From an uncultured Dehalococcoidia bacterium (lineage in GTDB: Bacteria > Chloroflexota > Dehalococcoidia > Lucifugimonadales > UBA3495), in the NCBI GenBank assembly GCA_958295765.1, contig CATQHB010000002.1, positions 1,624,091-1,688,090 on the forward strand: a stretch of 64,000 bases of DNA. The letters run 5' to 3'. Shown one piece after another: positions 32,893-41,027 of this stretch. A program made the position numbers and the translations under genes. The notes beneath the pieces were generated by a model. That model saw only the letters and a list, made by a program, of their open reading frames with translations, had not been told where the DNA came from and did not search any database. Position 1 is the stretch's first letter; the number at the start of each line of letters is the position of its first letter.

Positions 32893-32960
32893 CCCCGGTG
32901 TTCCCCGGTCGGGGGACACCGGGCCGGTTGCCCCAGTCTTTAAGACCCCAGTCTTAAAGA
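32893..32960 (+). promoter_or_regulatory. Two intercistronic hairpins between permease and binding protein 1
   Basis: CCCGGTGTTCCCC pairs with GGGGGACACCGGG (32895-32923). A perfect TCTTTAAGAC/GTCTTAAAGA stem (32937-32946, 32951-32960) follows just before the ribosome site. Neither has a U-run. They may stabilise or attenuate the message to raise binding-protein output. The first is a diverged relative of the promoter region of copies 2-4. Confidence 0.6.
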
Positions 32961-32974
32961 AAGGAGGTGGCGTT

Positions 32975-34060
32975 TTGTTTACCAAGTATCGGGCAGTTAT
33001 CCTGATGGTGGCGATTACGGCCCTTTTCACCCTCGTCGCCTGCGCCACGCCCGAGCCTCAAATCATTGAGGTTCCGGTCGAGGTCATCAAGGAAGTCGAA
33101 GTGGAAGTGATGGCGCCCGAAGGGCCGAAAGAGGCGGTCATTTTCGGCGACCTGAACTGGTCCAGCGCCCTGCTCCAGAACCGGATCGCCCAGTATATCG
33201 TGGAAGAGGGCTACGGCTACCCCACCGACGTGAAGTTTGGCGCCACCCTGCCCCTTTTCCAGGGCCTGCGGAACGGCGATACCGACGTCAATATGGAAAT
33301 CTGGCTGCCCAACCAGGATGACGCCTGGAACGAGGCCCGCACCGAAGGCGCCGTTCTCTCCGTCGGGAAGAGCCTGGGCCACGACTGGCAATCCGCCTTT
33401 GTCATCCCCGCTTACCTCCAGGAACAGTACCCGGAACTGGACAGCATCGAAGACCTGCGGGATGACCAGTACAAGGACTTGTTCGACACCCCGGATACCG
33501 GCGGAAAGGCGCGCCTGGTGTCCTGCGTCATCGGCTGGTCTTGCGAAACCGTCAACGCCGAGCAGATTACCGCCTACGGCCTGGATGACCACGTAGAAAT
33601 AATCAACCCCGGCGACGGCGCGGCGATGAACGCCGACCTGTACGGCGCCTACGAAAAGCAGGAACCCTGGCTGGGTTACCAGTGGGGCACCAACGACCCG
33701 GCCCTCAAGCTGGACCTGGTCCGGTTGGAAGAACCGGCCTACAGCGATGAATGTTGGTTCACCACCAAGGCTTGCGCCTATGAGGACGCCACCATTCTGA
33801 TTGCGGTCAACCCCAACCTGCCCGGCCGCGCCCCCGACGTGGTGGAGATGCTCCGCAAATGGGACTTCAACATCTCCATTTACAAGGCGGTAGTCCTGTG
33901 GCAGGACGCCAACCCGGAGGCCAGCACCAAGGCCACCGCCATCTGGTGGCTGAACAGCAACCCCGACCTTTGGGGCGGCTGGGTTACCGATGAGGCCAAG
34001 GCCAACGTCCTGGCCGCCCTGGCCGCCGGGGAAACCCCGGACGGCTGGCCCGTAGAGTAA
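32975..34060 (+). CDS. Betaine-type substrate-binding lipoprotein, copy 1
   Basis: A 361-residue OpuAC/ProX-type binding lipoprotein. The signal peptide ends in a lipobox with Cys23 (TLVAC). A short stalk (IIEVPVEVIKEVEVEV) joins it to the binding domain beginning GPKEAVIFGDLNWSS. GYQWGTNDP and ECWFTTKAC supply aromatic and disulfide residues typical of the group. TTG 32975 follows AAGGAGGTGG. It is the operon-linked copy, 94 bp after the permease, and has a strong terminator. Its stalk is much shorter than in copies 2-4. The ligand is probably a quaternary amine; the exact one is unknown. Confidence 0.9.
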   Translation: MFTKYRAVILMVAITALFTLVACATPEPQIIEVPVEVIKEVEVEVMAPEGPKEAVIFGDLNWSSALLQNRIAQYIVEEGYGYPTDVKFGATLPLFQGLRNGDTDVNMEIWLPNQDDAWNEARTEGAVLSVGKSLGHDWQSAFVIPAYLQEQYPELDSIEDLRDDQYKDLFDTPDTGGKARLVSCVIGWSCETVNAEQITAYGLDDHVEIINPGDGAAMNADLYGAYEKQEPWLGYQWGTNDPALKLDLVRLEEPAYSDECWFTTKACAYEDATILIAVNPNLPGRAPDVVEMLRKWDFNISIYKAVVLWQDANPEASTKATAIWWLNSNPDLWGGWVTDEAKANVLAALAAGETPDGWPVE

Positions 34061-34095
34061 CCCCCGGAAACCCGGTCTAACCCGGTCTTGATAAT

Positions 34096-34128
34096 GGGGA
34101 CGGCTGTTGCAGCCGTCCCCATTTCTTT
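34096..34128 (+). terminator. Terminator after binding protein 1
   Basis: GGGGACGGCT-GTTGC-AGCCGTCCCC is followed by ATTTCTTT. The same hairpin, with small loop changes, follows all four copies. Confidence 0.88.
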
Positions 34129-34139
34129 GCAACCGGGAT

Positions 34140-34268
34140 TCCGGTATTCTCAACCGGTGTGGGTGTTCCTTGCCAGGCTCTAGTGCATTGTAGGGGCGGG
34201 TTACCAACCCGCCCCTACCGGGCGCCGGAGTATTCCGGCCAGAACGCCAACGCCCGTTGAGAATACCG
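34140..34268. repeat. MITE-like composite element (~129 bp)
   Basis: Terminal inverted arms CCGGTATTCTCAACCGGTG and GCCCGTTGAGAATACCGG enclose one GGGCGGGTTACCAACCCGCCC palindrome. It has no ORF and is the cleanest complete example in the window. Confidence 0.8.
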
Positions 34269-34282
34269 GAATTACCCCCGGT

Positions 34283-34375
34283 TTGACACTGCCGGGGGAC
34301 ACTGGTAAGATTGCCAGAGTTTGGCAAGTGCGGAAAGCACGTAATCGTAAGTCTTAACAAGGAAGGGAGGTACTG
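34283..34375 (+). promoter_or_regulatory. Promoter and hairpin leader of binding protein 2
   Basis: TTGACA (34283-34288), 17 bp, TAAGAT (34306-34311). The leader has TTGCCA-loop-TGGCAA and GTGC-GGAAA-GCAC hairpins, then GGAAGGGAGG. The layout is conserved before copies 3 and 4. Confidence 0.8.
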
Positions 34376-34379
34376 AGTT

Positions 34380-35633
34380 TTGTTTACCAAGTATCGGGTG
34401 ATTATCTTAATGGCGGCGATTATGGCCCTTTTCGCCCTCGTCGCCTGCGGCACCGCCGAGCCTCAAATCGTTGAGGTTGAGCGGGTCGTGGAGAAAGAGG
34501 TTCCGGTCGAGGTCGAGGTAGAAAAGGTTGTCGAGGTAGAAAAACAGGTTCCCGTCGAGGTGGTCAGGGAAGTCCAGGTAGAGAAAGAGGTTCCCGTCGA
34601 GGTCACGGTTGAGCGCGTGGTCGAGGTAGAGAAGGAAGTTGAGGTCGTCAAGGAAGTCGAGGTCATCAAGGAAGTCGAAGTGATGGCCCCCGAAGGCCCG
34701 AAAGAGGCGATCATTTTCGGCGACCTGAACTGGTCCAGCGCCCTGCTCCAGAACCGGATCGCCCAGTATATCGTGGAAAAGGGCTACGGCTACCCCACCG
34801 ACGTCAAGTTCGGCGCTACCCTGCCCCTGTTCCAGGGTCTGAAGAACGGCGATACCGACGTCGCCATGGAAATCTGGCTGCCCAACCAGGACGAGGCCTG
34901 GAACGAAGCCCGCACCGAGGGCGCCGTTCTCTCCGTAGGTAAGAGCCTGGGCAATGACTGGCAGTCCGCCTTTGTCATCCCCGCTTACCTCCAGGAACAG
35001 TACCCGGAACTGGACAGCGTGGAAGACTTGAAGGATCCCGCGTACAAGGACTTGTTCGACACCGCAGAGACCGGCGATAAGGCTCGCCTGGTGTCCTGCG
35101 TCATCGGCTGGGCTTGCGAAGTAGTCAACGCCAAGCAGGTTACCGGCTACGGCCTGGATGACCACGTGGAAGTCATCAACCCCGGCGATGGCGCGGCGAT
35201 GAACGCCGACCTGTACGCCGCCTACGACAAGCAGGAGCCGTGGCTGGGTTACCAGTGGGGTACCAACGACCCGGCCCTCAAGCTGGACCTGGTCCGGTTG
35301 GAAGAGCCGGCCTACAGCAACGAATGTTGGTTCACCACCAAGGCTTGCGCCTATGAGGATGCCACCATTCTGATTGCGGTCAATCCCAACCTGCCGGGTC
35401 GGGCGCCCGACGTGATTGAGATGCTGCGCAATTGGGACTTCAACATCAACATCTACAAGGCGGTAGTCCAGTGGCAGGACGCCAACCCGGACGCCGACAC
35501 CAAGGCCACCGCCCTCTGGTGGTTGAGCAGCAACTCCGACGTCTGGGGCGGCTGGGTTACCGATGAGGCCCAGGCCAGCATCCAGGCGGCCCTGGCCGCC
35601 GGCGAGGCCGCGGACGGCTGGCCGGACGAGTAA
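34380..35633 (+). CDS. Betaine-type substrate-binding lipoprotein, copy 2
   Basis: A 417-residue paralogue of copy 1 with lipobox Cys23 (ALVAC). About 75 residues of Val/Glu/Lys-rich stalk, made of repeated VEKEVPVEV and VEVEK units, precede the same binding domain (GPKEAIIFGDLNWSS to DGWPDE). The stalk would lift the domain away from the membrane or through a surface layer. The TTG start at 34380 follows GGGAGG. It is an independent transcription unit with its own sigma70-type promoter and terminator. Differences from copy 1 are mostly conservative, so ligand range may overlap. Confidence 0.9.
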   Translation: MFTKYRVIILMAAIMALFALVACGTAEPQIVEVERVVEKEVPVEVEVEKVVEVEKQVPVEVVREVQVEKEVPVEVTVERVVEVEKEVEVVKEVEVIKEVEVMAPEGPKEAIIFGDLNWSSALLQNRIAQYIVEKGYGYPTDVKFGATLPLFQGLKNGDTDVAMEIWLPNQDEAWNEARTEGAVLSVGKSLGNDWQSAFVIPAYLQEQYPELDSVEDLKDPAYKDLFDTAETGDKARLVSCVIGWACEVVNAKQVTGYGLDDHVEVINPGDGAAMNADLYAAYDKQEPWLGYQWGTNDPALKLDLVRLEEPAYSNECWFTTKACAYEDATILIAVNPNLPGRAPDVIEMLRNWDFNINIYKAVVQWQDANPDADTKATALWWLSSNSDVWGGWVTDEAQASIQAALAAGEAADGWPDE

Positions 35634-35669
35634 CCCTCCGGAAACCCGGTCTAATCCGGTCTTGATAAT

Positions 35670-35702
35670 GGGGACGGCGGTAACCGCCGTCCCCATTTCT
35701 TT
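35670..35702 (+). terminator. Terminator after binding protein 2
   Basis: GGGGACGGCGG-TAA-CCGCCGTCCCC is followed by ATTTCTTT. Confidence 0.88.
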
Positions 35703-35719
35703 GCAACACCAGTTACCCT

Positions 35720-35998
35720 ACCGCTCACCCTGAGCCGGTTGAGAGTACCCTGAGCGGAGTTCAGGGTACTCTCAACCGGGTGGGGGTTCCTTACCCGGCT
35801 CTAGTGCATTGTAGGGGCGGGTTTATAACCCGCCCTGGTTCCGGTATCCCTGGTTCCGGGGTAAGGGATAGGCCGGTACGCTGTCTCCGTTACCCAAATG
35901 GTTTTGCCCTTGTCGCCAGGGCGGGTTACCAACCCGCCCCTACCGGGCGTTGCAGTATTCCGGCCAGAACACCAACACCCGTTGAGAATACCGGAATT
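35720..35998. repeat. Family B fragment and large MITE-like element
   Basis: A CTCACCCTGAGCCGG fragment is followed by an element of about 230 bp. It has arms CTCTCAACCGGGTG and CACCCGTTGAGAATACCGG around two GGGCGGGTT palindromes (35811, 35919). This fills most of the gap between copies 2 and 3. Confidence 0.75.
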
Positions 35999-36003
35999 AC
36001 GGT

Positions 36004-36085
36004 TTGACACTGCCGGGGGATATTGGTAAGGTTGCCCAAGTTTGGCAAGGGCGGAAAGCAGGTAATCATAAGTCCTTAACAAGGC
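36004..36085 (+). promoter_or_regulatory. Promoter and leader of binding protein 3
   Basis: TTGACA (36004-36009), 17 bp, TAAGGT (36027-36032), then a TTGCC-loop-GGCAA hairpin. The second hairpin is partly degraded (GGGC/GCAGG). The ribosome site is GGCAGGT. Confidence 0.78.
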
Positions 36086-36097
36086 AGGTACTGGGTT

Positions 36098-37354
36098 TTG
36101 TTTGCCAAGTATCGGATGATTATCTTAATGACGGCGGCGATTATGGCCCTTTTCGCCCTCGTCGCCTGCGGCGCCGCCGAGCCTCAAGTCATCGAAAAGA
36201 TCGTTGAGGTTGAGAAAGAGGTTCCCGTAGAGGTTACGGTAGAAAAGATTGTCGAGGTGGAAAAAGAGGTTCCCGTTGAGGTACTCAAGGAAGTCCAGGT
36301 AGAGAAAGAGGTCCCGGTCGAGGTCACCGTTGAGCGAGTGGTCGAAGTAGAGAAGGTCGTAGAGGTAGCGAAGGAAGTCGAAAAGATCGTTGAGGTCGAA
36401 GTGATGGCCCCCGAAGGCCCGAAAGAGGCGATCGTTTTCGGCGACCTGAACTGGGCCAGCGCCCTGCTCCAGAACCGCATCGCCCAATATATCGTGGAAA
36501 AGGGCTACGGCTACCCCACCGACGTGAAGTTTGGCGCCACCCTGCCCCTGTTCCAGGGCCTGAAAAATGGCGATACCGACGTCGCTATGGAAATCTGGCT
36601 GCCCAACCTGGACGAGGCTTGGAAAGAAGCCCGCACCGAGGGCGCCGTTCTCTCCGTAGGCAAGAGCCTGGGCAATGACTGGCAATCCGCCTTCGTCATC
36701 CCCGCTTACCTCCAGGAACAGTACCCGGAACTGGACAACATCGAAGACCTGAAGGATGACCAGTATAAGGACTTGTTCGACACCCCGGATAGCGGCGGGA
36801 AGGCGCGCCTGGTGTCCTGCGTCATCGGCTGGTTTTGCGAAACCGTCAACGCCATGCAGGTTACCGGCTACGGCCTGGATGACTACGTAGAAATCATCAA
36901 CCCCGGTGATGCCGCGGCCTTGAACGCCGACCTGTCCGGCGCCTACGACAATCGGGAGCCGTGGCTGGGCTACCAGTGGGGCACCAACGACCCGGCCCTC
37001 AAGCTGGATTTGGTGCGGCTGGAAGAGCCGGCCTACAGCGATGAATGTTGGTTCACCACCAAGGCTTGCGCCTATGAGGATGCCACCATTCTGATTGCGG
37101 TCAACCCCGACCTGCCCGGTCGCGCCCCCGACGTGGTGGCGATGCTGCGGAAGTGGGACTTCAACATCTCCATCTACAAGGCGGTAGTCCGGTGGCAGGA
37201 TTCCAACCCGGACGCCGACACCGAATCCACCGCCCTCTGGTGGTTGAACAGCAACCCCGACGTTTGGGGCGCTTGGGTTACTGATGAGGCCAAGTCCAGC
37301 ATCCAGGCGGCCCTGGCCGCCGGCGAGGCCGCGGACGGCTGGCCGGACGAGTAA
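36098..37354 (+). CDS. Betaine-type substrate-binding lipoprotein, copy 3
   Basis: A 418-residue paralogue. The signal peptide MFAKYRMIILMTAAIMA leads to lipobox Cys24. A ~75-residue VEKEVPVEVTVEKIVEVEK-type stalk follows, then the binding domain. Local differences from copy 2 include LDEAWKEARTEG, IGWFCETVNAMQ and DLSGAYDNREP, near positions that line the ligand cleft in ProX-type proteins. TTG start at 36098. It is a separate unit with promoter and terminator. Confidence 0.9.
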   Translation: MFAKYRMIILMTAAIMALFALVACGAAEPQVIEKIVEVEKEVPVEVTVEKIVEVEKEVPVEVLKEVQVEKEVPVEVTVERVVEVEKVVEVAKEVEKIVEVEVMAPEGPKEAIVFGDLNWASALLQNRIAQYIVEKGYGYPTDVKFGATLPLFQGLKNGDTDVAMEIWLPNLDEAWKEARTEGAVLSVGKSLGNDWQSAFVIPAYLQEQYPELDNIEDLKDDQYKDLFDTPDSGGKARLVSCVIGWFCETVNAMQVTGYGLDDYVEIINPGDAAALNADLSGAYDNREPWLGYQWGTNDPALKLDLVRLEEPAYSDECWFTTKACAYEDATILIAVNPDLPGRAPDVVAMLRKWDFNISIYKAVVRWQDSNPDADTESTALWWLNSNPDVWGAWVTDEAKSSIQAALAAGEAADGWPDE

Positions 37355-37380
37355 CCACCCGGAAACCCGGTCTTGATAAT

Positions 37381-37413
37381 GGGGACGGCGGTTATCGCCG
37401 TCCCCATTTCTTT
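37381..37413 (+). terminator. Terminator after binding protein 3
   Basis: GGGGACGGCGG-TTAT-CGCCGTCCCC is followed by ATTTCTTT. Confidence 0.87.
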
Positions 37414-37429
37414 GCAACACCAGTTACCC

Positions 37430-37525
37430 TACCGCTCACCCTGAGCCGGTCGAAGGGTCACCCTGAGCTGGTCGAAGGGCCAAGTCTGGCTGGTTCGACA
37501 AGCTCACCATGAGCGGAGTAATGAC
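37430..37525. repeat. Family B repeat cluster
   Basis: CCGCTCACCCTGAGCCGGTCG, CACCCTGAGCTGGTCGAAGG and GGTTCGACAAGCTCACCATG occur in a row between copies 3 and 4. Nothing coding is seen in the rest of the gap. Confidence 0.7.
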
Positions 37526-37625
37526 GAAGAGCGGAGTAATGACGAAAAAAGGCAATTGACGCTCCTCCCCGGCGGAATTGGCCCGCCCGGTCTCAACCTG
37601 AGTCTGTAGCGGGATTACTCCCGGA

Positions 37626-37712
37626 TTGACACTATTGGGGGATATTGGTAATGTTGCCAAAGTCTGGCAAGTGCGGAAAGCACGTAATCATAATTCCTTA
37701 ACAAGGCAGGTA
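37626..37712 (+). promoter_or_regulatory. Promoter and hairpin leader of binding protein 4
   Basis: TTGACA (37626-37631), 17 bp, TAATGT (37649-37654). Hairpins TTGCCA-loop-TGGCAA and GTGC-GGAAA-GCAC follow, as before copy 2. Confidence 0.8.
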
Positions 37713-37719
37713 CTGAGTA

Positions 37720-38982
37720 TTGTTTACCAAGTATCGGATGATTATCTTAATGGCGGCGGCGATTATGGCCCTTTTCGCCCTCGTCGCCTGCGGCACCGCC
37801 GAGCCTCAAGTCGTCGAAAAGATCGTTGAGGTTGAGAAAGAGGTTCCCGTAGAGGTTCCCGTAGAGGTTACGGTAGAAAAGATTGTCGAGGTGGAAAAAG
37901 AGGTTCCCGTTGAGGTGGTCAAGGAAGTCCAGGTTGAGAAAGAGATTCCCGTAGAGGTTACGGTAGAGCGAGTGGTCGAGGTAGAGAAGGTCGTTGAGAA
38001 GGAAGTCGAAAAGATCGTTGAAGTCGAAGTGATGGCCCCCGAAGGCCCGAAAGAGGCGATTGTTTTCGGCGACCTGAACTGGTACAGCGTCCAGCTCCAG
38101 AACCGGATCGCCCAGTATATCGTGGAAAAGGGCTATGGTTACCCCACCGACGTTAAGTTCGGCAACACCCTGCCCCTGTTCCAGGGTCTGAAAAATGGCG
38201 ATACCGACGTAAGTATGGAAATCTGGCTGCCCAACCAGGAAGAGGCTTGGAACCAAGCCCTCGAGGAAGGCGCGGTTTTCTCCGTGGGCACGAGTCTCGG
38301 TAAAGATTGGCAGTCCGCCTTTGTCATTCCCGCTTACCTCCAGGAAGAGTACCCGGAACTGGACAGCATTGAAGACCTGAAGGATCCCCAGTATAAGGAA
38401 TTGTTCGCCTCCCCGGAGACCGGCGGGAAGGCTCGCCTGGTATCCTGCGCCATCGGCTGGGCCTGTGAAGTCGTCAACGCCATGCAGATTGCCGGCTATG
38501 GCTTGGACGAACATATCCATATTATCAACCCGGGGGATGGCGCTACCGCTAACGCCGACCTGTACGGCGCTTACGATCAGAGAGAACCCTGGTTGGGCTA
38601 CCAGTGGGGCACCAACGACCCTCCCCTCAAGCGGGATTTGGTGCGACTGGAAGAGCCGGCCTACAGCGATGAATGTTGGTTCACCACCAAGGCTTGCGCC
38701 TATAAGGATGCCACCATTCTGATTGCGGTCAACCCGGACCTGCTGGGCCGCGCCCCCGACGTGGCGGCGATGCTGCGCAAATGGGACTTCAACATCTCCA
38801 TCTACAAGGCGGTAATCCGGTGGCAGGACGCCAACCCGGACGCCGACACCGAATCCGCCGCCCTCTGGTGGTTGAACAGCAACCCCGACGTTTGGGGCGG
38901 TTGGGTTACCGCTGCGGCCAAGGCCAACATCCAGGCGGCCCTGGCCGCCGGCGAGGTCGCGGAAGGCTGGCCGGAAGAGTAA
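37720..38982 (+). CDS. Betaine-type substrate-binding lipoprotein, copy 4
   Basis: A 420-residue paralogue with lipobox Cys24 and the longest set of PVEVPVEVTVEK stalk units. The binding domain is the most diverged of the four: WYSVQLQNRIAQ replaces WSSALLQNRIAQ, LEEGAVFSVGTSLGKDWQ replaces RTEGAVLSVGKSLGNDWQ, and YGLDEHIHIINPGDGATANADL differs from the others. This pattern would fit a changed ligand. TTG start at 37720; a terminator follows. Confidence 0.9.
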   Translation: MFTKYRMIILMAAAIMALFALVACGTAEPQVVEKIVEVEKEVPVEVPVEVTVEKIVEVEKEVPVEVVKEVQVEKEIPVEVTVERVVEVEKVVEKEVEKIVEVEVMAPEGPKEAIVFGDLNWYSVQLQNRIAQYIVEKGYGYPTDVKFGNTLPLFQGLKNGDTDVSMEIWLPNQEEAWNQALEEGAVFSVGTSLGKDWQSAFVIPAYLQEEYPELDSIEDLKDPQYKELFASPETGGKARLVSCAIGWACEVVNAMQIAGYGLDEHIHIINPGDGATANADLYGAYDQREPWLGYQWGTNDPPLKRDLVRLEEPAYSDECWFTTKACAYKDATILIAVNPDLLGRAPDVAAMLRKWDFNISIYKAVIRWQDANPDADTESAALWWLNSNPDVWGGWVTAAAKANIQAALAAGEVAEGWPEE

Positions 38983-39018
38983 CCCCACGGAAACCCGGTC
39001 TAACCCGATCTTGATAAC

Positions 39019-39050
39019 GGGGACGGCGGTAACCGCCGTCCCCATTTCTT
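39019..39050 (+). terminator. Terminator after binding protein 4
   Basis: GGGGACGGCGG-TAA-CCGCCGTCCCC is followed by ATTTCTTT. Confidence 0.87.
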
Positions 39051-39104
39051 TGCAAGCTGGTATATAATAGCTGCGGATTAAACAGAGTCAGCACATTTAC
39101 CATA

Positions 39105-39182
39105 CCGCTCACCCTGAGCCGGTCGAAGGGCCAAGTTGGAATGGTTCGACAGGCTCACCATGAGCGGGACTCTCACCATGAG
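39105..39182. repeat. Family B inverted repeat
   Basis: CCGCTCACCCTGAGCCGGTCG and GGTTCGACAGGCTCACCATG arms, with an extra CTCACCATGAGCGG half-copy. A TATAAT string lies at 39063 without a clear -35. Confidence 0.7.
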
Positions 39183-39247
39183 CGGAGAGGGAAGTTTAGA
39201 GTATCATTCCCGCAACAGTATCCCCCAAGCCAGTTTTGAGGTGCCTG

Positions 39248-39973
39248 ATGACCACCCTTGCCCCCATTTCCGACGCCACCCTGGAAACCCTGCGCAGCAT
39301 CCCGACCCAAACCCTGATTGACGGCCTGTGGGTGATGGGCTGGCCGATGAGCTATATCGAAGGCGCCCGCCCGCTCCAGAAGGGCCAGCACATGGCCGGC
39401 CGGGCCGTAACCCTGCGTTTCGTGCCCCACCGCCCGGATTTGGCCCAGGACAAGCCCAAGGGCGACCAGTCGGCGGAATACCTGGCCTATGAACTGTGCG
39501 GCCCCGGGGAGGTGCTGGCGATTGACGCTATGGGCTGGACTTACAGCTCGATCGGCGGGGACATCAAGTTTATGCGCCTGCACCAGCGGCAGGTTGGCGG
39601 TTTGGTTACCGATGGGTCAGTGCGGGACAGCAACGCCCTGGTGGGCTACGGCTTTCCGGTCTATTCCGCCTCCACCACCGCCAAGCAGGGGCCGGCCGAG
39701 TTCTGGCCCTGGCAGGTCAACGACGCGATTCAGTGCGGCGGCGTGCTGGTGCGCCCCGGCGATGCCATTGTCGGCGACGATGACGGCGCGGTCGTCGTCC
39801 CCCACGCCGCCGTTGACCAGGTAATCGCCATTGCCCACGAGCGGGAAGAGGTGGAGGAGGTTATCAAGGCCCAACTGGAGATTGAGCAATGCTCACCAGG
39901 CAAGTATTACCCCTTCAACGAACTTACCTGGCAATTGTTTGAGGAAAAGACCGGCCGGAAACGCCGGCAATAG
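39248..39973 (+). CDS. RraA-family protein (aldolase/regulator-like)
   Basis: A 241-residue protein of the RraA/4-hydroxy-4-methyl-2-oxoglutarate aldolase family. TQTLIDGLWVMGWPMSYIEGARPLQ opens it (in two blocks). GGLVTDGSVRDSNAL carries the Arg-Asp pair that binds pyruvate and Mg2+ in the aldolases. GGVLVRPGDAIVGDDDGAVVVP is the other conserved block. It is longer than RraA itself (about 160 residues), closer to catabolic aldolase homologues. ATG 39248 follows GAGGTGCC. The neighbouring CMD and dioxygenase genes suggest aromatic-compound degradation, which is inference. Confidence 0.8.
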   Translation: MTTLAPISDATLETLRSIPTQTLIDGLWVMGWPMSYIEGARPLQKGQHMAGRAVTLRFVPHRPDLAQDKPKGDQSAEYLAYELCGPGEVLAIDAMGWTYSSIGGDIKFMRLHQRQVGGLVTDGSVRDSNALVGYGFPVYSASTTAKQGPAEFWPWQVNDAIQCGGVLVRPGDAIVGDDDGAVVVPHAAVDQVIAIAHEREEVEEVIKAQLEIEQCSPGKYYPFNELTWQLFEEKTGRKRRQ

Positions 39974-40056
39974 CGGCCGGCCGGGTATCCCCGGCAGCGA
40001 CCCTCTCCTACCAGAGAGAGTATAATCCGCAAAACCCAATACAGCAGGAGGAAAAC

Positions 40057-40611
40057 ATGGCCCGACTACCTCTAGCCACCAGGGAAAGCGTACCGGAAGG
40101 CCAGCAGGCGGCCTTTGACGCCATTGTCCAGGGCGGCGCAACGCCCAACCGAGGCCCCGGTTCGGTAACCATCCACGTGCCGGAGGCGGCCCAGCGGGTA
40201 ACCGCCCTGAACCAGTACCTGCGCCGGGACTCCAGCCTGCCCCTGAAAATCCAGGAACTGGCGATGCTGGTGACGGCGCGGGAAATGGACTGCCAGCACA
40301 TCTGGAACGCGCACGCCGCCTCAGCCTGCGAGGCCGGGGTTCCCCGGGAACTGGTGGACGCCCTGCGCGAAGGCGACGAGTTGGCCGACCTGGAACCTGA
40401 TGAGGAGGCGGTGGTGAACTACGGACGGGAGTTTTTCCGCACTCACCACGTCAGCCGGGGCGGCTGGCAGGCGGCCTTTGAGCAGTTCGGCACCCAGGGG
40501 TTGGTAGAGTTGACCCTGGTAATGGGCAGCTACAGTATGCTGGCCTTCTGCATCAACGCCTTCGACACCGACTTGCCCCCGAACCGGGAGGAGCCGCTGC
40601 TGCCTATTTAG
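40057..40611 (+). CDS. Carboxymuconolactone decarboxylase-family protein
   Basis: A 184-residue AhpD/CMD-fold protein. The core LPLKIQELAMLVTAREMDCQHIWNAHAASACEAGVP (in two parts) has the usual helix pair, but the AhpD CxxC is reduced to a single Cys in DCQHIWNAH. This points to a CMD-like lyase or an uncharacterised family member rather than a thiol peroxidase. ATG 40057 follows GCAGGAGGA. It lies 83 bp after the RraA-like gene and is probably cotranscribed. Confidence 0.82.
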   Translation: MARLPLATRESVPEGQQAAFDAIVQGGATPNRGPGSVTIHVPEAAQRVTALNQYLRRDSSLPLKIQELAMLVTAREMDCQHIWNAHAASACEAGVPRELVDALREGDELADLEPDEEAVVNYGREFFRTHHVSRGGWQAAFEQFGTQGLVELTLVMGSYSMLAFCINAFDTDLPPNREEPLLPI

Positions 40612-40663
40612 GGTATATCAGCCTTTACCAGGGCGGGCGCAAAGTCGAGTCGCCCCTATTCCC

Positions 40664-40930
40664 GCTCATCCTGAGCTTGTCGAAGGATAAACCGGCGGAT
40701 AGGGAAGGGTGGTTCGACAAGCTCACCATGAGCGGATTGTGTTATTGCCGCCTATCCCTGCTCATCCTGAGCTTGTCGAAGGATAAACCGGCGTATCGGA
40801 GAAGGGTGGTTCGACAGGCTCACCATGAGCGGATTGTGTTATTGCCGCCTCTCCCCGCTCATGGTGAGCTAGTCGAAGGATTAACTGTAGCATCGGGGAA
40901 GGGTGGTTCGACAAGCTCACCATGAGCGGA
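40664..40930. repeat. Three consecutive family B inverted repeats
   Basis: Three units of about 80 bp, each CTCATCCTGAGCTTGTCG (or CTCATGGTGAGCTAGTCG) facing GGTTCGACAAGCTCACCATG, are spaced by GGATTGTGTTATTGCCGCCT. They look like a recent tandem triplication and fill the 40612-41027 gap. Confidence 0.82.
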
Positions 40931-41027
40931 TTGTGTACCTACCTTGACCCCCACCCCCGGCCCATCTACCTGAGGGAGAGAGAGCCGGGGGTACGGGCAA
41001 ATGGGCCGGAATCAGGATAATTAAGCT

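Noticed and set aside
32954-39045. Long minus-strand ORFs (about 430-500 codons) opposite each binding-protein gene
   Set aside because: They mirror the plus-strand genes, have no ribosome sites, and encode Leu/Asp/Gly-rich strings that are just the antisense of Val/Glu/Lys repeats.
39019-39050. tRNA-like or sRNA candidate at the GGGGACGGCGG hairpin
   Set aside because: It is one of four identical rho-independent terminators.
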